Positions 8,081 to 17,328 of a stretch of DNA of 64,000 nucleotides are shown one piece after another (the stretch's first letter is position 1; each line of letters starts with the position of its first letter). Source of the DNA: Streptomyces sp. DT2A-34 (GTDB taxonomy: Bacteria > Actinomycetota > Actinomycetes > Streptomycetales > Streptomycetaceae); NCBI RefSeq assembly GCF_030499515.1, contig NZ_JASTWJ010000001.1, forward strand, positions 2,522,001 to 2,586,000, in the 5' to 3' direction. Below the pieces are notes generated by a model that was given only the letters and a program-made list of their open reading frames with translations, made no database searches and was not told where the DNA came from. Both the position numbers and the translations under genes were made by a program.

Positions 8081-8094
8081 ACCAAACGGCTCGA

Positions 8095-8406
8095 TCAGCC
8101 GAAGTCCGACATGATCTTGCTGATCTCGGCGTTCTGCTGCTCTTCCGACGCCGAGTAGTTGCTCCGCGTGGAGTCCACGGCTTCCTTGATGTCGTTGAGG
8201 ATGTCGCTCATCCTCTTCGCGTCCGCGTTCCAGCGGTCCTGGAGCTGGCGGTAGGACTGGGCCGCCTGGCCCTTCCAGCCGCCGGCGATCTGGTCGATCA
8301 CTCCGTTGAGGCGGCGGATCTCGCCCTGGAGCTGGCCGTTGACGGTGTTGATGTCACCGGAGAGCTTGGTGAGTTCGTCCTCTGTTACCCGGAACTGGCC
8401 GGCCAT
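8095..8406 (-). CDS. esxB: WXG100 family protein, EsxB-like
   Basis: A 103-aa WXG100 protein from ATG 8406, with GGAAGG upstream. The helix-turn-helix has its turn at IAGGWKGQAAQSY (W44-K-G46). The C-terminal segment SNYSASEEQQNAEISKIMSDFG is the flexible tail that in EsxB proteins carries the export signal recognised by EccC. It is the first gene of the esxB-esxA-mycP set. A promoter is expected in the 218-bp gap to eccB (8407-8624), which holds no gene. A TAGAGT hexamer on the minus strand near 8490 is a weak -10 candidate, but no -35 could be assigned. Confidence 0.93.
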   Translation of the reverse strand: MAGQFRVTEDELTKLSGDINTVNGQLQGEIRRLNGVIDQIAGGWKGQAAQSYRQLQDRWNADAKRMSDILNDIKEAVDSTRSNYSASEEQQNAEISKIMSDFG

Positions 8407-8624
8407 GATGAACCTTCCCCCATGTCGTCGTTGATCCGGGAAACCTGCACTGGTGCCCGGAGAAGCTTCGCACCGTTGAGCGCTGCAAACACTCTATCGC
8501 CAGCCTGTCACCAGACCACAGGCACGGCCAATCAGTTACACGGCTCACACACTTGAGCGATCATCTTGTGACGCTCACGCCGTCTTACTGTCAAGTGCGC
8601 CTGCCCGCAAGCCTGTTGGTCAGG

Positions 8625-10229
8625 TCACTGACTCTGTTCCTGCGCCGCGCTTCCGGTGTCCAGGGTGGGCCCCTTCGGGATGAATGTCGCCCACGTCTGC
8701 GGCACGATCGCGGGCTGGGAGACGTCCTCGTAACCCAGCCGCGTGCGCGCCTTGTCCGTCTCGCTCGCGTCACCGTTCGAAGAGCCCGAGGCGTCCGAGG
8801 ACGAGTCGCTGCCGCTCTCCTCCGCCTTCGCCGCGCTGTCGTTGCCCTTCGGCAGCGAGTACCGCAGGCCCGTGTCCGTCAGCAGGTACTGCGCGCCGCC
8901 GCCCCCTGCCGCACCGGTGACCTCCGTGAAGAGCAGGCCCGAGCCGGACGAGACGTAGGCGCTGAGCGAGTCGGCGATGACCCTCTTCGGGTACGCCGTT
9001 CCGGCCCAGGCGGCGAGCTGCGGCTTGTTGCCCTCGCCGATGGTGCCGTCGTAGACGCTGCACGAGGTGTTACGGGCCTCGCCGTTCGGCGTGGTCGCGG
9101 GGTTGGCCTGCTGCGGAACGGTCTGGGGCCAGCCCTTGTTCTGGTAGAAGCGGTTCGCCGGGCCGTTGTTGGCTGTGGTGATGTCCTGGGGGGCGACCTT
9201 GATGTCTTCGATCGCGTCCTGGCCGTACGCCTCCTCGGCGGCGGGCGATGCCTTGATCAGGGCTGCGACGAAGGGCGTGATGGCGGCGATCTCGTTCTTG
9301 AGGACGACGTAGTACTGCTCGCCCTGCGCGTCCTGCGCCTTGAGCACCCGGCCCACCGTGCTCGCGTTGGCGGGGAGTCCCTGGACCGAGGTCGCCTCGC
9401 CGACGTTCGGGACCGTCGGGAAGGTGATGACGCTGCCCTTGTTGAGGGTGCGCAGCCACTCGGCGCTCACCGGTTGCGGCTCGGCATCCCGGCCGACCAC
9501 GGCGTTGCGCAGCAGTTCCATGGTGACGTTGTCGAGACCCGCCGTATCGCCCAGCAAGAAGAGGTTGCCCTTGCTGTCGACCAGGAACTGCCGTCCGGTC
9601 TGGCGCTCTACGACGTAGAGAGCCTCGCTGGGGTTGACTTTCCCCGCGTTGTTCAGCGACTTGGCGTCGTCGGCGTCGAGGACGAAGACGGCACGGTCGA
9701 TGGCGCCGGTCTCCGATCCCGGGGTCGGACGCTCGCACACCGCCCAGGTCTTCGGCGTCTCCGCGTCCTCCTTGGCGGGCAGCCGGTCGGGAGCGTAGGG
9801 GATGCCGATCGTCGCGCCGTGCCGGATGCCGCTCTTGTCGATCTCCTTGCCGGGGACCTCGAGAACGGTGCCCTTGCCCTTGTCGAGCAGCAGCTTCGCG
9901 GAGGCGTAGTTGAGGACCGGGTGGAGGACCTTCTCCACCTTGCTGTCGTCCGGGTCCGGATCGAGGACCACGTACCGCGTCGTGGAGTCGCTGTCGACGA
10001 TGATGTACTCGCCCGGCGTGTCCCAGCCCTTGGGTGCCGTGGGCTTGATCACGCCCCAGGCGATGAAGCCGAGCACCAGTACCAGGCCCACGCCGAGGCT
10101 GGGCATCACCGTACGAATGGGACGCGGGGCGCCTTCCTCCGAGCCGCCCGGTGACGGCGCCAGGAACGCCGCGACGGTGCGCTTGCGAGCGAACGTGTAG
10201 GCGGCGAGCTCATCCCGACGCTTTGCCAT
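8625..10229 (-). CDS. eccB: Type VII secretion membrane protein EccB
   Basis: A 534-aa protein from ATG 10229. The family N-terminus is present (MAKRRDELAAYTFARKRTVAAFLAP), followed by one transmembrane helix at about residues 42-62 (VMPSLGVGLVLVLGFIAWGVIK) and a large extracytoplasmic domain with R1-R4-like repeats and conserved cysteines (CERP, TSCSVYDG). Length and layout match EccB, a structural component of the ESX membrane complex. A Ser-rich acidic stretch at about 465-500 (AEESGSDSSSDASGSSNGDASE) is a local peculiarity. The gene faces away from eccE across a 468-bp region and precedes esxB-esxA. EccC and EccD are not in the window. Confidence 0.92.
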   Translation of the reverse strand: MAKRRDELAAYTFARKRTVAAFLAPSPGGSEEGAPRPIRTVMPSLGVGLVLVLGFIAWGVIKPTAPKGWDTPGEYIIVDSDSTTRYVVLDPDPDDSKVEKVLHPVLNYASAKLLLDKGKGTVLEVPGKEIDKSGIRHGATIGIPYAPDRLPAKEDAETPKTWAVCERPTPGSETGAIDRAVFVLDADDAKSLNNAGKVNPSEALYVVERQTGRQFLVDSKGNLFLLGDTAGLDNVTMELLRNAVVGRDAEPQPVSAEWLRTLNKGSVITFPTVPNVGEATSVQGLPANASTVGRVLKAQDAQGEQYYVVLKNEIAAITPFVAALIKASPAAEEAYGQDAIEDIKVAPQDITTANNGPANRFYQNKGWPQTVPQQANPATTPNGEARNTSCSVYDGTIGEGNKPQLAAWAGTAYPKRVIADSLSAYVSSGSGLLFTEVTGAAGGGGAQYLLTDTGLRYSLPKGNDSAAKAEESGSDSSSDASGSSNGDASETDKARTRLGYEDVSQPAIVPQTWATFIPKGPTLDTGSAAQEQSQ

Positions 10230-10697
10230 GGTCCCCGTTTCTCCCGTTTGTGATGCTCGATGGTGTTGCGACGTTCCGGCCGCGTCTGCCGCGTCTGTAC
10301 TGCTCGATCACGGTCGTGATGCTTCGATCGCGGTCGTGGTGTTTCGGGCGTGATCGCGATACTTCGACCGCGCTCGACAGGCCGATCCGGCCGCGCAGGC
10401 ACCTACTATGCCCTGCGCCACGGGGCGACGATCCATCAGGTGTGCGGCCGACCCCGCATCTTCACAGAGCTTCACGACAGCGCTCCACCACGCGGGGCCG
10501 GTCCATGACAGGCTGACCACCTGGGTTTTGGGTGTCCCCTGTGTCGCCCGGTGTTCCGCAGCGGGTACCGTGAGCCACCCGCATGGATGTTGAGGGCCAT
10601 CGGTGCCCCTGGCCCGTCGCCGGGATCGCGGACCTCTCGGAACAGAGGATCCCGCCCGGCCAACGGCCACTACTTCGCGAAAGGGATGTCCCGGGGG
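10230..10697. promoter_or_regulatory. Divergent eccB/eccE promoter region with 20-bp imperfect direct repeats
   Basis: This 468-bp gene-free stretch separates the eccB and eccE starts and must contain promoters for both wings of the secretion locus. At 10306-10365 three imperfect 20-bp units occur in tandem (first unit GATCACGGTCGTGATGCTTC, second GATCGCGGTCGTGGTGTTTC, third more diverged), and a fourth half-unit follows at 10366. They could be a repeated operator, but no regulator is identified. An open frame reaches into the region ahead of eccE, but it lacks a ribosome-binding site there. Confidence 0.45.
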
Positions 10698-12020
10698 ATG
10701 ACCAGCGCTACGAGCACTCGGCGCGGACGCCGCGCACAGCAGCAACAGGGAGGTCCGGGCGGCAGACGTTCGTCGACTGCCCCGGCCGCCCCCGCCGCCG
10801 CGTCGCCGCGCACGCTGCCGCGCCCCGGCGGTCTGGGCCCGGTGCGGTTGCAGCAGCTCATCCTGGTGGAGCTCGCGGCGGCGGTCATGCTGGCCGCCTG
10901 GGCCGCCGACACGTCCTGGCTGCTCGTACCGGCCGGTGTCGTGGCGGCGTTGCTGCTGCTCCTGGCGGTTCTGCGCCGGGGTCGCCGTCCGTTGCCCGAG
11001 TGGTACGAGACGACCCGCGCGCTGAGGCAGCGCCGGCGCGACGCCAAGCAGCCCGTGTCGCCCGGGACGGACGCGATGCTGGCAGCGGTCGTCGAATGCG
11101 ACCCCGCCCTGCGGACGTACTCCTTCGTCTCCCGTGACGACCGCTCGATCGGCATGATCGGCGACGGTTCCTTCCTGACCGCCGTCCTGTTCGTGCAGCC
11201 GGGAGACCAGCCGTTGCGTCCCGGCGCCGCCGAGCGGCAGCTGCCGCTGCGGCTGATCCAGGACGCCCTCGAGGTCGACGGGATCCGTCTCGCCTCCGTA
11301 CAGGTCGTGCAGCACACGCAGCCGGCGCCGGCGCCGCATCTGCCGCAGCAGTCGCTGGCCGCGCGGTCGTACGGCCCCCTCCAGGCGCAGTCCGGTTCGC
11401 CCGCGCTCCGGCTCACGTGGGTCGCCCTCAAGCTCGACCCGGAGCTGTGCCCGGAGGCGGTCCAGGCCCGCGGTGACGGCGTCCCCGGCGCGCAGCGCGC
11501 CCTGCTGCGCGTGGCCGACCAGTTGGCGAGCCGGCTGGCCGGCGCCGGCTTCAAGGCGACCATCCTGGACGAGACCGAGCTGGTGCAGGCGCTCGCGACG
11601 TCCAGCTGCCTGAACCCGCGCGCCAACGCCCAGCACGCCCAGGACGGGCGGACTCCCCAGCGCCGTACGGTCGAGTCGGTGCGGACCTGGCGGGTCGACG
11701 ACCGGTACCACACGACGTACTGGGTCTCCCGCTGGCCGCAGTTGGGGAGCGGTGGTGTGGCGCTGCCCGAACTGGTCACGCGGTTCACCTCGCTGCCGGT
11801 GCTCGCCACGACGTTCAGCATGACCCTGAGCAAGGCCGGCAACCGGGGTGTCGCCCTCACCGGGCACGTCCGCGTCACCGCTCGCGGTGACAGTGAAGTC
11901 GGCCAGGTGGGGCGGGAGTTGGAGCGGGCCGCGAGTGCCGCGAAGGTCGGTCTGGTCCGTCTCGACCGGGAGCAGGTCCCCGGTGCTCTCGCCACTCTGC
12001 CGCTCGGAGGTACGTACTGA
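10698..12020 (+). CDS. eccE: Type VII secretion protein EccE
   Basis: About 440 aa from ATG 10698, chosen because AAAGGG lies 12 nt upstream and the conserved region follows; ATG 10686 is the alternative. After a basic, Gln/Pro-rich leader there are two adjacent transmembrane helices (LQQLILVELAAAVMLAAWAAD and WLLVPAGVVAALLLLLAVL) and then PLPEWYETTRALR. A soluble domain of about 320 residues follows, typical of EccE, the peripheral subunit of the ESX membrane complex. The stop overlaps the next start (TGATG), with GGAGGT before it, so the two are translationally coupled. Sequence conservation in this family is low; the call rests on layout plus context. Confidence 0.85.
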   Translation: MTSATSTRRGRRAQQQQGGPGGRRSSTAPAAPAAASPRTLPRPGGLGPVRLQQLILVELAAAVMLAAWAADTSWLLVPAGVVAALLLLLAVLRRGRRPLPEWYETTRALRQRRRDAKQPVSPGTDAMLAAVVECDPALRTYSFVSRDDRSIGMIGDGSFLTAVLFVQPGDQPLRPGAAERQLPLRLIQDALEVDGIRLASVQVVQHTQPAPAPHLPQQSLAARSYGPLQAQSGSPALRLTWVALKLDPELCPEAVQARGDGVPGAQRALLRVADQLASRLAGAGFKATILDETELVQALATSSCLNPRANAQHAQDGRTPQRRTVESVRTWRVDDRYHTTYWVSRWPQLGSGGVALPELVTRFTSLPVLATTFSMTLSKAGNRGVALTGHVRVTARGDSEVGQVGRELERAASAAKVGLVRLDREQVPGALATLPLGGTY

Positions 12021-12862
12021 TGTCCCACCCCGCCTCGACCATGCCCCCGGGGCAGCAGGGCCGGGCCCCCGGGCGCACGCCGGCACACGTGGCCTCGCCC
12101 ACCGACACCGGCATGATCCCCATCATCCGGCAGCCGGAGACCCCGCAGCAGCAACGCCGCATCGTCAGCCCGGGGTTCGGGCTGCGCGGGCCGCGCCGCA
12201 ACCGCCATGTCGTCACCGCCGACGAGCTCGCGGCGATCAGCATGCCGATCGGTGACGACGGCGTGATCATCGGCACCGACCCGGAACAGCAGCCGGCCGT
12301 GCTGGGTCTGTCCCGTCCGACCGCCTTCGACGTCGTGCTCGTGGGTGGCCTCTGGCTCGCCCAGGTGCTGGCGTTGCGCGCCGCCGCGACGGGCGCGCGC
12401 GTGGGCGTCGAGACCGGACGTCCGCAGGCCTGGCAGCAGTTGGCCCAGGCGGCCGGCGGCGGTCAGCAGTGCGTGACGGTCTATCCGGTGGGCCGGGTTC
12501 CCGCGCAGGGACCGTCGGTGTCCAGTCCGGTGGTGTTGTTCCGGGACTGCGGCATCCGACCGCCGCGCGGGCGGGTGACGTCCGTGCCGTGGCAGGCGGT
12601 GGTGACGGTGTTGCCGTTCGTCAGTGAGCATGCGCCGCGCTGGCTGGCTCAGGCCCATCTGGTCGGGATCCAGCGCATCTCGCCCTACGAGACCGAGGCC
12701 GTACGGGACACGCTCGGGATCCCGGAGGAACAACTCCAGCACCTGCCGACCCTTCACGACGGCGTCGCCCTGTGGTGCACTCGCAAGCATCAGAAGTTCG
12801 TCATGACCGAACCCACCGATGCGGAGACGGGCCTGCTCGGCGTGGCCCGTCGTATGGACTGA
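12020..12862 (+). CDS. Conserved T7SS-locus protein of unknown function, coupled to eccE
   Basis: A 280-aa protein from ATG 12020, whose A is shared with the eccE stop. It has a Pro/Gln-rich N-terminus (residues 1-60), then an alpha/beta domain with a Rossmann-like strand-helix (AFDVVLVGGLWLAQVLALRAAATGARVGVETGRP). Later come a hydrophobic strand (PWQAVVTVLPFV) and VGIQRISPYETEAVRDTLGI. The pattern suggests a degenerate nucleotide-binding or NTPase-like fold, but no Walker lysine is visible. There is no signal peptide or transmembrane helix. It sits between eccE and the EspI-like ATPase in the same direction. A cytoplasmic accessory role in secretion is inferred only from position. Confidence 0.75.
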   Translation: MSHPASTMPPGQQGRAPGRTPAHVASPTDTGMIPIIRQPETPQQQRRIVSPGFGLRGPRRNRHVVTADELAAISMPIGDDGVIIGTDPEQQPAVLGLSRPTAFDVVLVGGLWLAQVLALRAAATGARVGVETGRPQAWQQLAQAAGGGQQCVTVYPVGRVPAQGPSVSSPVVLFRDCGIRPPRGRVTSVPWQAVVTVLPFVSEHAPRWLAQAHLVGIQRISPYETEAVRDTLGIPEEQLQHLPTLHDGVALWCTRKHQKFVMTEPTDAETGLLGVARRMD

Positions 12863-13115
12863 CACGTCGTCGTCTTCGGGCGGGGCGCGAACGAGGCCTC
12901 GCCCAGGGGGCTTTCCGTCCGCGCCCATGCGGCACTTCCGTCCACGCGACCGGGGCTATAGCGTCCGCGCCCGTGGGGGCTTTTCCGTCCCGCCATGCGA
13001 GTGATTAGGCTTCTGGTGGTGCGGTGACGATCGCAGTCGCGTGGGACTAGCCACTCGGTCCGCCCGGCCGCGACGACGACCAGCTCAGCAGCAGTGGCTG
13101 ACCAGGAGGCAAGCA

Positions 13116-16100
13116 GTGAACAGGGATCGGTCCGAGTACAACGGCGGGAGCCCTTCCTCGGACGGGGACGATCACGAGGTGGATCTCACCGGCGAGTTCG
13201 AAATCGTCTACACACCTCCCGCCTGGTACGCCCAAAGTACGCAAAGTGGTTCCGCGGCCGGTGAACAGCAGGACGGCGGGCAGCCGTCGCCGCCACCGCC
13301 GACGGGATCGCCCGTCGGGTCGCCCACCGGTCCGCCCGGCGTTCCCGCACCGCCCGCTCCCGGACCGGCTCAGCCGCCGGCCCAGGGTGCGCCACAGCAG
13401 CCCGCCCAGCCCCCGCACCCGGCCCAGCCCGCGCAGCCCACTCCGGCTCAGGGCACGCCCAGCCCGCACCAGCAGGGCCCCGCCACGGGTGGCTACGGTT
13501 TTCCGCAGCAGCAGTCCGCGCCGGGCGCCCCCGCGGCCGGCGGGTACGGCTATCCCCAGCAGACCGGAGCCGGAGCGCCGCAGCCGGCGCAGGACACGTC
13601 CGGTGGCTTCGGCGTACCGCAGCAGGACACCTCGGGTGGTTTCACCGCCCCGCAGCAGGGCGCGCCTGCCCAGCCGCCCGCCGCGCCCCCACAGCACACG
13701 CCTGCCCAGCCGCCCGCCGCACCCGGCTTCCCCGTGCTGCGTCCGGTCGACACGGACGCCCAGGCCGGCCCGGCCCCGACCGCCACCCCGGCGGCCGGCG
13801 TCCCGGCAGCGCCCGCGCCCGAACAGCCCGCCCCCGCACAGCCGGTGGCGGAGCCGGAGCCCGAGCTCAACCACGCCGCCGCCGACGCCGAGGCGGCGCT
13901 GCTGTTCGGCGGTGCCGACGACGACGTGGACGAGCAGCCGGGCGACGAGGCGGAGCCGGGTGACTCCACCGGTTCCGTCCCCGGTGCCGAGGGCGACGAG
14001 TCGGCGCCCGTCCAGGCCGACGCGGACTCCCCCGGGCATGCCGATTCCGAGGCCGCTGCGGCGACGGCGGAGGCAGAGCCGCAGGCCCCCGCGGACCCGG
14101 CGACGGCTCAAGGACAGCAGCCGCAGGCACAGCCCACCGGGCAGGCCCCGGAGGCACCTCAGGCACAGCCCGCCGGCCAGGCCCCCACGCCGCCCCAGAC
14201 CGGGCAGCCGCTTCCCCCGCTGCCCCAGGGCTTCGCCCCCGCGCACCCCGGCCAGGGCATGCCGCAGCAGGCGGGACAGCCGGACCAGCAGGCCGCGGCC
14301 GCCGCCGCACAGGCTGCCGCCGCCCAAGCCGCCGCCGCACAGGCGGGCGGATACGGCTACCCCCAGCCTCCCGCCCAGCAGCAGCCCGCACCTCCGGCAC
14401 ACCAGACCCCGCCGCAAGGCACGTTCGGCCCGGCCCAGCAGGCCGGCTACCCGGCGCCGCAGGCCGGACAGCCCGCCGTCGACCCGCGGCAGGCGCCTCA
14501 GCCCGGACAGCCGCATCCCGGACAGCCGCAGGCCGCCGGATACGGCTACCCCCAGCAGGCACCGCAGGCCGCACAGCCGCAGCCCGGACAGCCCCAGCCG
14601 GGGCACCCCCAGGCCGGACAACCGCAGGCGGACGGGTACGGCTACCCCCAGCAGCCGCAGCACCCCGCACAGCCCGGCTACGGCTACCCGCCCCAGCAGG
14701 CCGGTTACGGCTACCCGCAGCCCGCGCAGCCGCAGCAGCCCGCCCCCCAACAGCAGCCCCCGGCCCAGCCCCAGCAGCAGGCCCCTCAGCAGCAGGCGCC
14801 GCAGCAGCCCGCGCCGCAGCAGAACCCCGCTGTGCCGCCCGCCGCTTACGGCAACCCGGGCGCCCAGGGCAACCAGGGCTGGAGCGCCCCTCCCGGCCCC
14901 CAGGCCGGCCCCGGTGCTCCCCAGCAGCAGCAAGCCGCGCCCGGGACTCCGCTCGGCTACAACGCCGCCGTGGAGCTCTCCTCCGACCGGTTGCTGCGCA
15001 ACCAGCCCAAGGCCCGCAAGAACAACCAGGCCCCGTCCCGGTTCAAGCTCGGCGCCAAGAAGGAGGCGGCGGAGCGGGAGCGGAAGCTGGGTCTGATCCG
15101 TACGCCGGTGATGTCCTGCTACCGGATCGCGGTGATCAGCCTCAAGGGCGGCGTCGGCAAGACCACGACGACCATGGCGCTCGGCGCCACGCTCGCCACC
15201 GAGCGTCAGGACAAGATCCTGGCGATCGACGCCAACCCGGACGCCGGCACCCTCGGCCGACGGGTCCGGCGCGAGACGGGCGCGACCATCCGTGACCTGG
15301 TGCAGGCGATCCCGCAGCTGCACAGCTACATGGACATCCGCCGCTTCACCTCGCAGGCGCCCTCCGGTCTCGAGATCATCGCCAACGACGTGGACCCGGC
15401 GGTCTCCACCACCTTCAACGACGAGGACTACCGCAGCGCGCTGGACGTGCTGGGCCGGCAGTACCCGATCATCCTCACGGACTCGGGTACCGGTCTGCTC
15501 TACAGCGCGATGCGTGGAGTCCTGGACCTCGCCCACCAGTTGATCATCATCTCCACCCCGTCGGTGGACGGCGCGAGCAGCGCCTCGACCACGCTCGACT
15601 GGCTGTCGGCGAACGGCTTCGCCGACCTCGTCCAGCGGTCGGTCACCGTGATCTCCGGTGTCCGCGAGACGGGCAAGATGATCAAGGTGGAGGACATCGT
15701 CGCGCACTTCGAGACGCGTTGCCGCGGTGTCGTCGTGATCCCGTTCGACGAGCACCTGGCGGCCGGTGCCGAGGTGGACCTCGACATGATGCGTCCCAAG
15801 ACCCGCGAGGCCTACTTCGACCTCGCCGCCCTCATCGCCGAGGACATCGCGCGGACGCAGCAGGGCTTCGGCAACCCGAACATGCAGTACCAGCAGCAGC
15901 CCCAGCAGGGGTACCCGCCCCAGCAGGAGTACCCGCAGCAGCAGGAGTACCCGCAGCAGCAGGAGTACCCGCAGCAGCAGCCCCAGCAGCCCTACGCCCA
16001 GCCCGGCGGCGCCCCGCAGCCGGGTCAGGGCTGGGGGCAGGCCCCGCAGCAGCCCGCGCCGGGCCAGGGCTGGCAGCAGCAGGCGCCGCCGCCGCAGGAT

Positions 16101-16163
16101 CCGCAGCAGGGTCAGCCGAACCAGCAGCCGGGCGTCGTACCGCCCGGCTGGACGCAGCAGTAG
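13116..16163 (+). CDS. Pro/Gln-rich MinD/ParA-like ATPase of the type VII locus (EspI-like)
   Basis: From GTG 13116 (AGGAGG 7 nt upstream) the protein is 1015 aa. Residues 1-640 are low complexity, dominated by Pro, Gln, Ala and Gly with recurring [14 protein letters not shown] blocks and an acidic patch. The C-terminal 300 residues are a MinD/ParA-like ATPase: deviant Walker A in [37 protein letters not shown], and a switch-like [10 protein letters not shown] further Gln/Pro tail holds three identical QQEYPQ units. Mycobacterial EspI (ESX-1) has the same Pro-rich plus MinD-like layout. It probably acts in the cytoplasm on EccC or substrates, which is inference. The large minus-strand frame opposite is a shadow of the GC-rich repeats. 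Confidence 0.85.
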   Translation: MNRDRSEYNGGSPSSDGDDHEVDLTGEFEIVYTPPAWYAQSTQSGSAAGEQQDGGQPSPPPPTGSPVGSPTGPPGVPAPPAPGPAQPPAQGAPQQPAQPPHPAQPAQPTPAQGTPSPHQQGPATGGYGFPQQQSAPGAPAAGGYGYPQQTGAGAPQPAQDTSGGFGVPQQDTSGGFTAPQQGAPAQPPAAPPQHTPAQPPAAPGFPVLRPVDTDAQAGPAPTATPAAGVPAAPAPEQPAPAQPVAEPEPELNHAAADAEAALLFGGADDDVDEQPGDEAEPGDSTGSVPGAEGDESAPVQADADSPGHADSEAAAATAEAEPQAPADPATAQGQQPQAQPTGQAPEAPQAQPAGQAPTPPQTGQPLPPLPQGFAPAHPGQGMPQQAGQPDQQAAAAAAQAAAAQAAAAQAGGYGYPQPPAQQQPAPPAHQTPPQGTFGPAQQAGYPAPQAGQPAVDPRQAPQPGQPHPGQPQAAGYGYPQQAPQAAQPQPGQPQPGHPQAGQPQADGYGYPQQPQHPAQPGYGYPPQQAGYGYPQPAQPQQPAPQQQPPAQPQQQAPQQQAPQQPAPQQNPAVPPAAYGNPGAQGNQGWSAPPGPQAGPGAPQQQQAAPGTPLGYNAAVELSSDRLLRNQPKARKNNQAPSRFKLGAKKEAAERERKLGLIRTPVMSCYRIAVISLKGGVGKTTTTMALGATLATERQDKILAIDANPDAGTLGRRVRRETGATIRDLVQAIPQLHSYMDIRRFTSQAPSGLEIIANDVDPAVSTTFNDEDYRSALDVLGRQYPIILTDSGTGLLYSAMRGVLDLAHQLIIISTPSVDGASSASTTLDWLSANGFADLVQRSVTVISGVRETGKMIKVEDIVAHFETRCRGVVVIPFDEHLAAGAEVDLDMMRPKTREAYFDLAALIAEDIARTQQGFGNPNMQYQQQPQQGYPPQQEYPQQQEYPQQQEYPQQQPQQPYAQPGGAPQPGQGWGQAPQQPAPGQGWQQQAPPPQDPQQGQPNQQPGVVPPGWTQQ
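15921..15974 (+). repeat. Three perfect 18-bp tandem repeats inside the EspI-like gene
   Basis: The unit CAGCAGGAGTACCCGCAG occurs three times without change and encodes QQEYPQ three times near the C-terminus. Perfect identity at the DNA level indicates recent expansion, so copy number may differ between strains. Confidence 0.9.
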
Positions 16164-16181
16164 CGGACGGCTGGAAAAGGG

Positions 16182-16214
16182 AGAGGGCCGGCACCTTCAC
16201 GGTGCCGGCCCTCT
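16182..16214. terminator. Bidirectional terminator hairpin
   Basis: A perfect 14-bp stem (AGAGGGCCGGCACC with its complement) closes a 5-nt loop TTCAC. It lies 18 bp after the ATPase stop and 13 bp beyond the ribF stop on the other strand, so it can end both convergent transcripts. There is no long U tract, as is usual in streptomycetes. Confidence 0.9.
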
Positions 16215-16227
16215 GTCGTCGTGCCGT

Positions 16228-17175
16228 TCAGCCCGCGGCAGCGATCAGCTCCCGGCAGCGCTTCACGTCCTCGGCCATCTGCTCCAGCAGGGCCTCGAGC
16301 GACTCGAACTTCGCCTGGCCGCGGACGAAGGCGAGGAAGTCGACGGCGACATGCAGGCCGTACAGGTCCAGGCCCACGCGGTCGATGGCGTACGCCTCCA
16401 CCGTGCGCTCGGTGCCGTCGAACTGCGGGTTCGTGCCGACGGAGATCGCGGCCGGCATCACCTCGCCCTGGGCGTGCAGCCAGCCGGCGTAGACGCCGTC
16501 GGCGGGGATGGCGGTGTGCGGCAGCGTCTCGACGTTGGCGGTCGGGAAGCCGAGCTCTCGCCCCCGCTGAGCACCCCGTACGACCACGCCCTCCACGCGG
16601 TGCGGGCGGCCCAGGATCTCGGCGGCGCCGGTGACGTCGCCCTCGGCGACCAGGCGCCGGGTCAGAGTCGAGGAGAAGGGCTCGCCGCCGCCCGCCTCAC
16701 CGGTCACGTACAGGTCGACGACCTCGACCTCGAAGTCGTAGGTCTTGCCCTGTTCGGCGAGGAAGTCCACGTTGCCCGCCGCGCGGTGGCCGAAGCGGAA
16801 GTTGGGGCCCTCGACGACCGCCTTGGCGTGCAGCTTGTCGACCAGGACCTTGACCACGAACTCGGCCGGCGACAGCTTCGAGAACTCGGTCGTGAAGGGG
16901 AGGATCAGCACCGCGTCCACGCCCAGCTCGGCCATGAGGTCGGCGCGGCGGTGGTGCGGGGCCAGCAGGGGCGGGTGGCTGCCGGGGCGGACGACCTCGC
17001 TGGGGTGCGGGTCGAAGGCGACGACGACGGCCGGAACGCCCAGCTCACGGGCGCGGTCGACGGCGTGCCGGATGATCAGCTGGTGCCCGCGGTGGACCCC
17101 GTCGTAGGAGCCGATGGTGACGACGCTGCGCCCCCAGTCCTCGGGGATGTCCTCCAAGCCACGCCAGCGCTGCAC
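16228..17175 (-). CDS. ribF: Bifunctional riboflavin kinase / FAD synthetase
   Basis: A 315-aa protein from GTG 17175, chosen for the AAGGAG 8 nt upstream; the frame extends 7 codons further without a site. The N-terminal nucleotidyltransferase domain has GSYDGVHRGHQ, VVAFDPHP and FRFGHRAAGN. The C-terminal riboflavin kinase domain has GRELGFPTANV and GTNPQFDGTERTVEAY. It phosphorylates riboflavin to FMN and adenylates it to FAD in the cytoplasm. Location downstream of truB is the usual actinomycete order, here interrupted by one large gene. Its flavin products are relevant to the ApbE-containing operon about 15 kb away, but no physical link is seen. Confidence 0.96.
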   Translation of the reverse strand: MQRWRGLEDIPEDWGRSVVTIGSYDGVHRGHQLIIRHAVDRARELGVPAVVVAFDPHPSEVVRPGSHPPLLAPHHRRADLMAELGVDAVLILPFTTEFSKLSPAEFVVKVLVDKLHAKAVVEGPNFRFGHRAAGNVDFLAEQGKTYDFEVEVVDLYVTGEAGGGEPFSSTLTRRLVAEGDVTGAAEILGRPHRVEGVVVRGAQRGRELGFPTANVETLPHTAIPADGVYAGWLHAQGEVMPAAISVGTNPQFDGTERTVEAYAIDRVGLDLYGLHVAVDFLAFVRGQAKFESLEALLEQMAEDVKRCRELIAAAG

Positions 17176-17328
17176 TGTGCCTGCTCCTTGTCGCAAACTC
17201 GTCGAACCCGTGTCCGTCTGTGCCTCGGACGCTCTTACGCAGGTCTAAGGGTGCCATGCCGGGCGCCTCGGGCCCGCATCGGCATGGGGCTGTGACCGGG
17301 TGCACGTAGGGACGCGCTGGTCAGCTGC

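Noticed and set aside
13047-15755. A minus-strand frame of about 900 codons opposite the EspI-like ATPase gene
   Set aside because: It has Leu/Gly/Arg repeats that mirror the Pro/Gln repeats, and no ribosome-binding site or conserved motif.
1-16163. A complete type VII secretion system in the window
   Set aside because: The EccC ATPase and EccD channel genes are not found on either strand. They are presumably to the left of base 1 or elsewhere.
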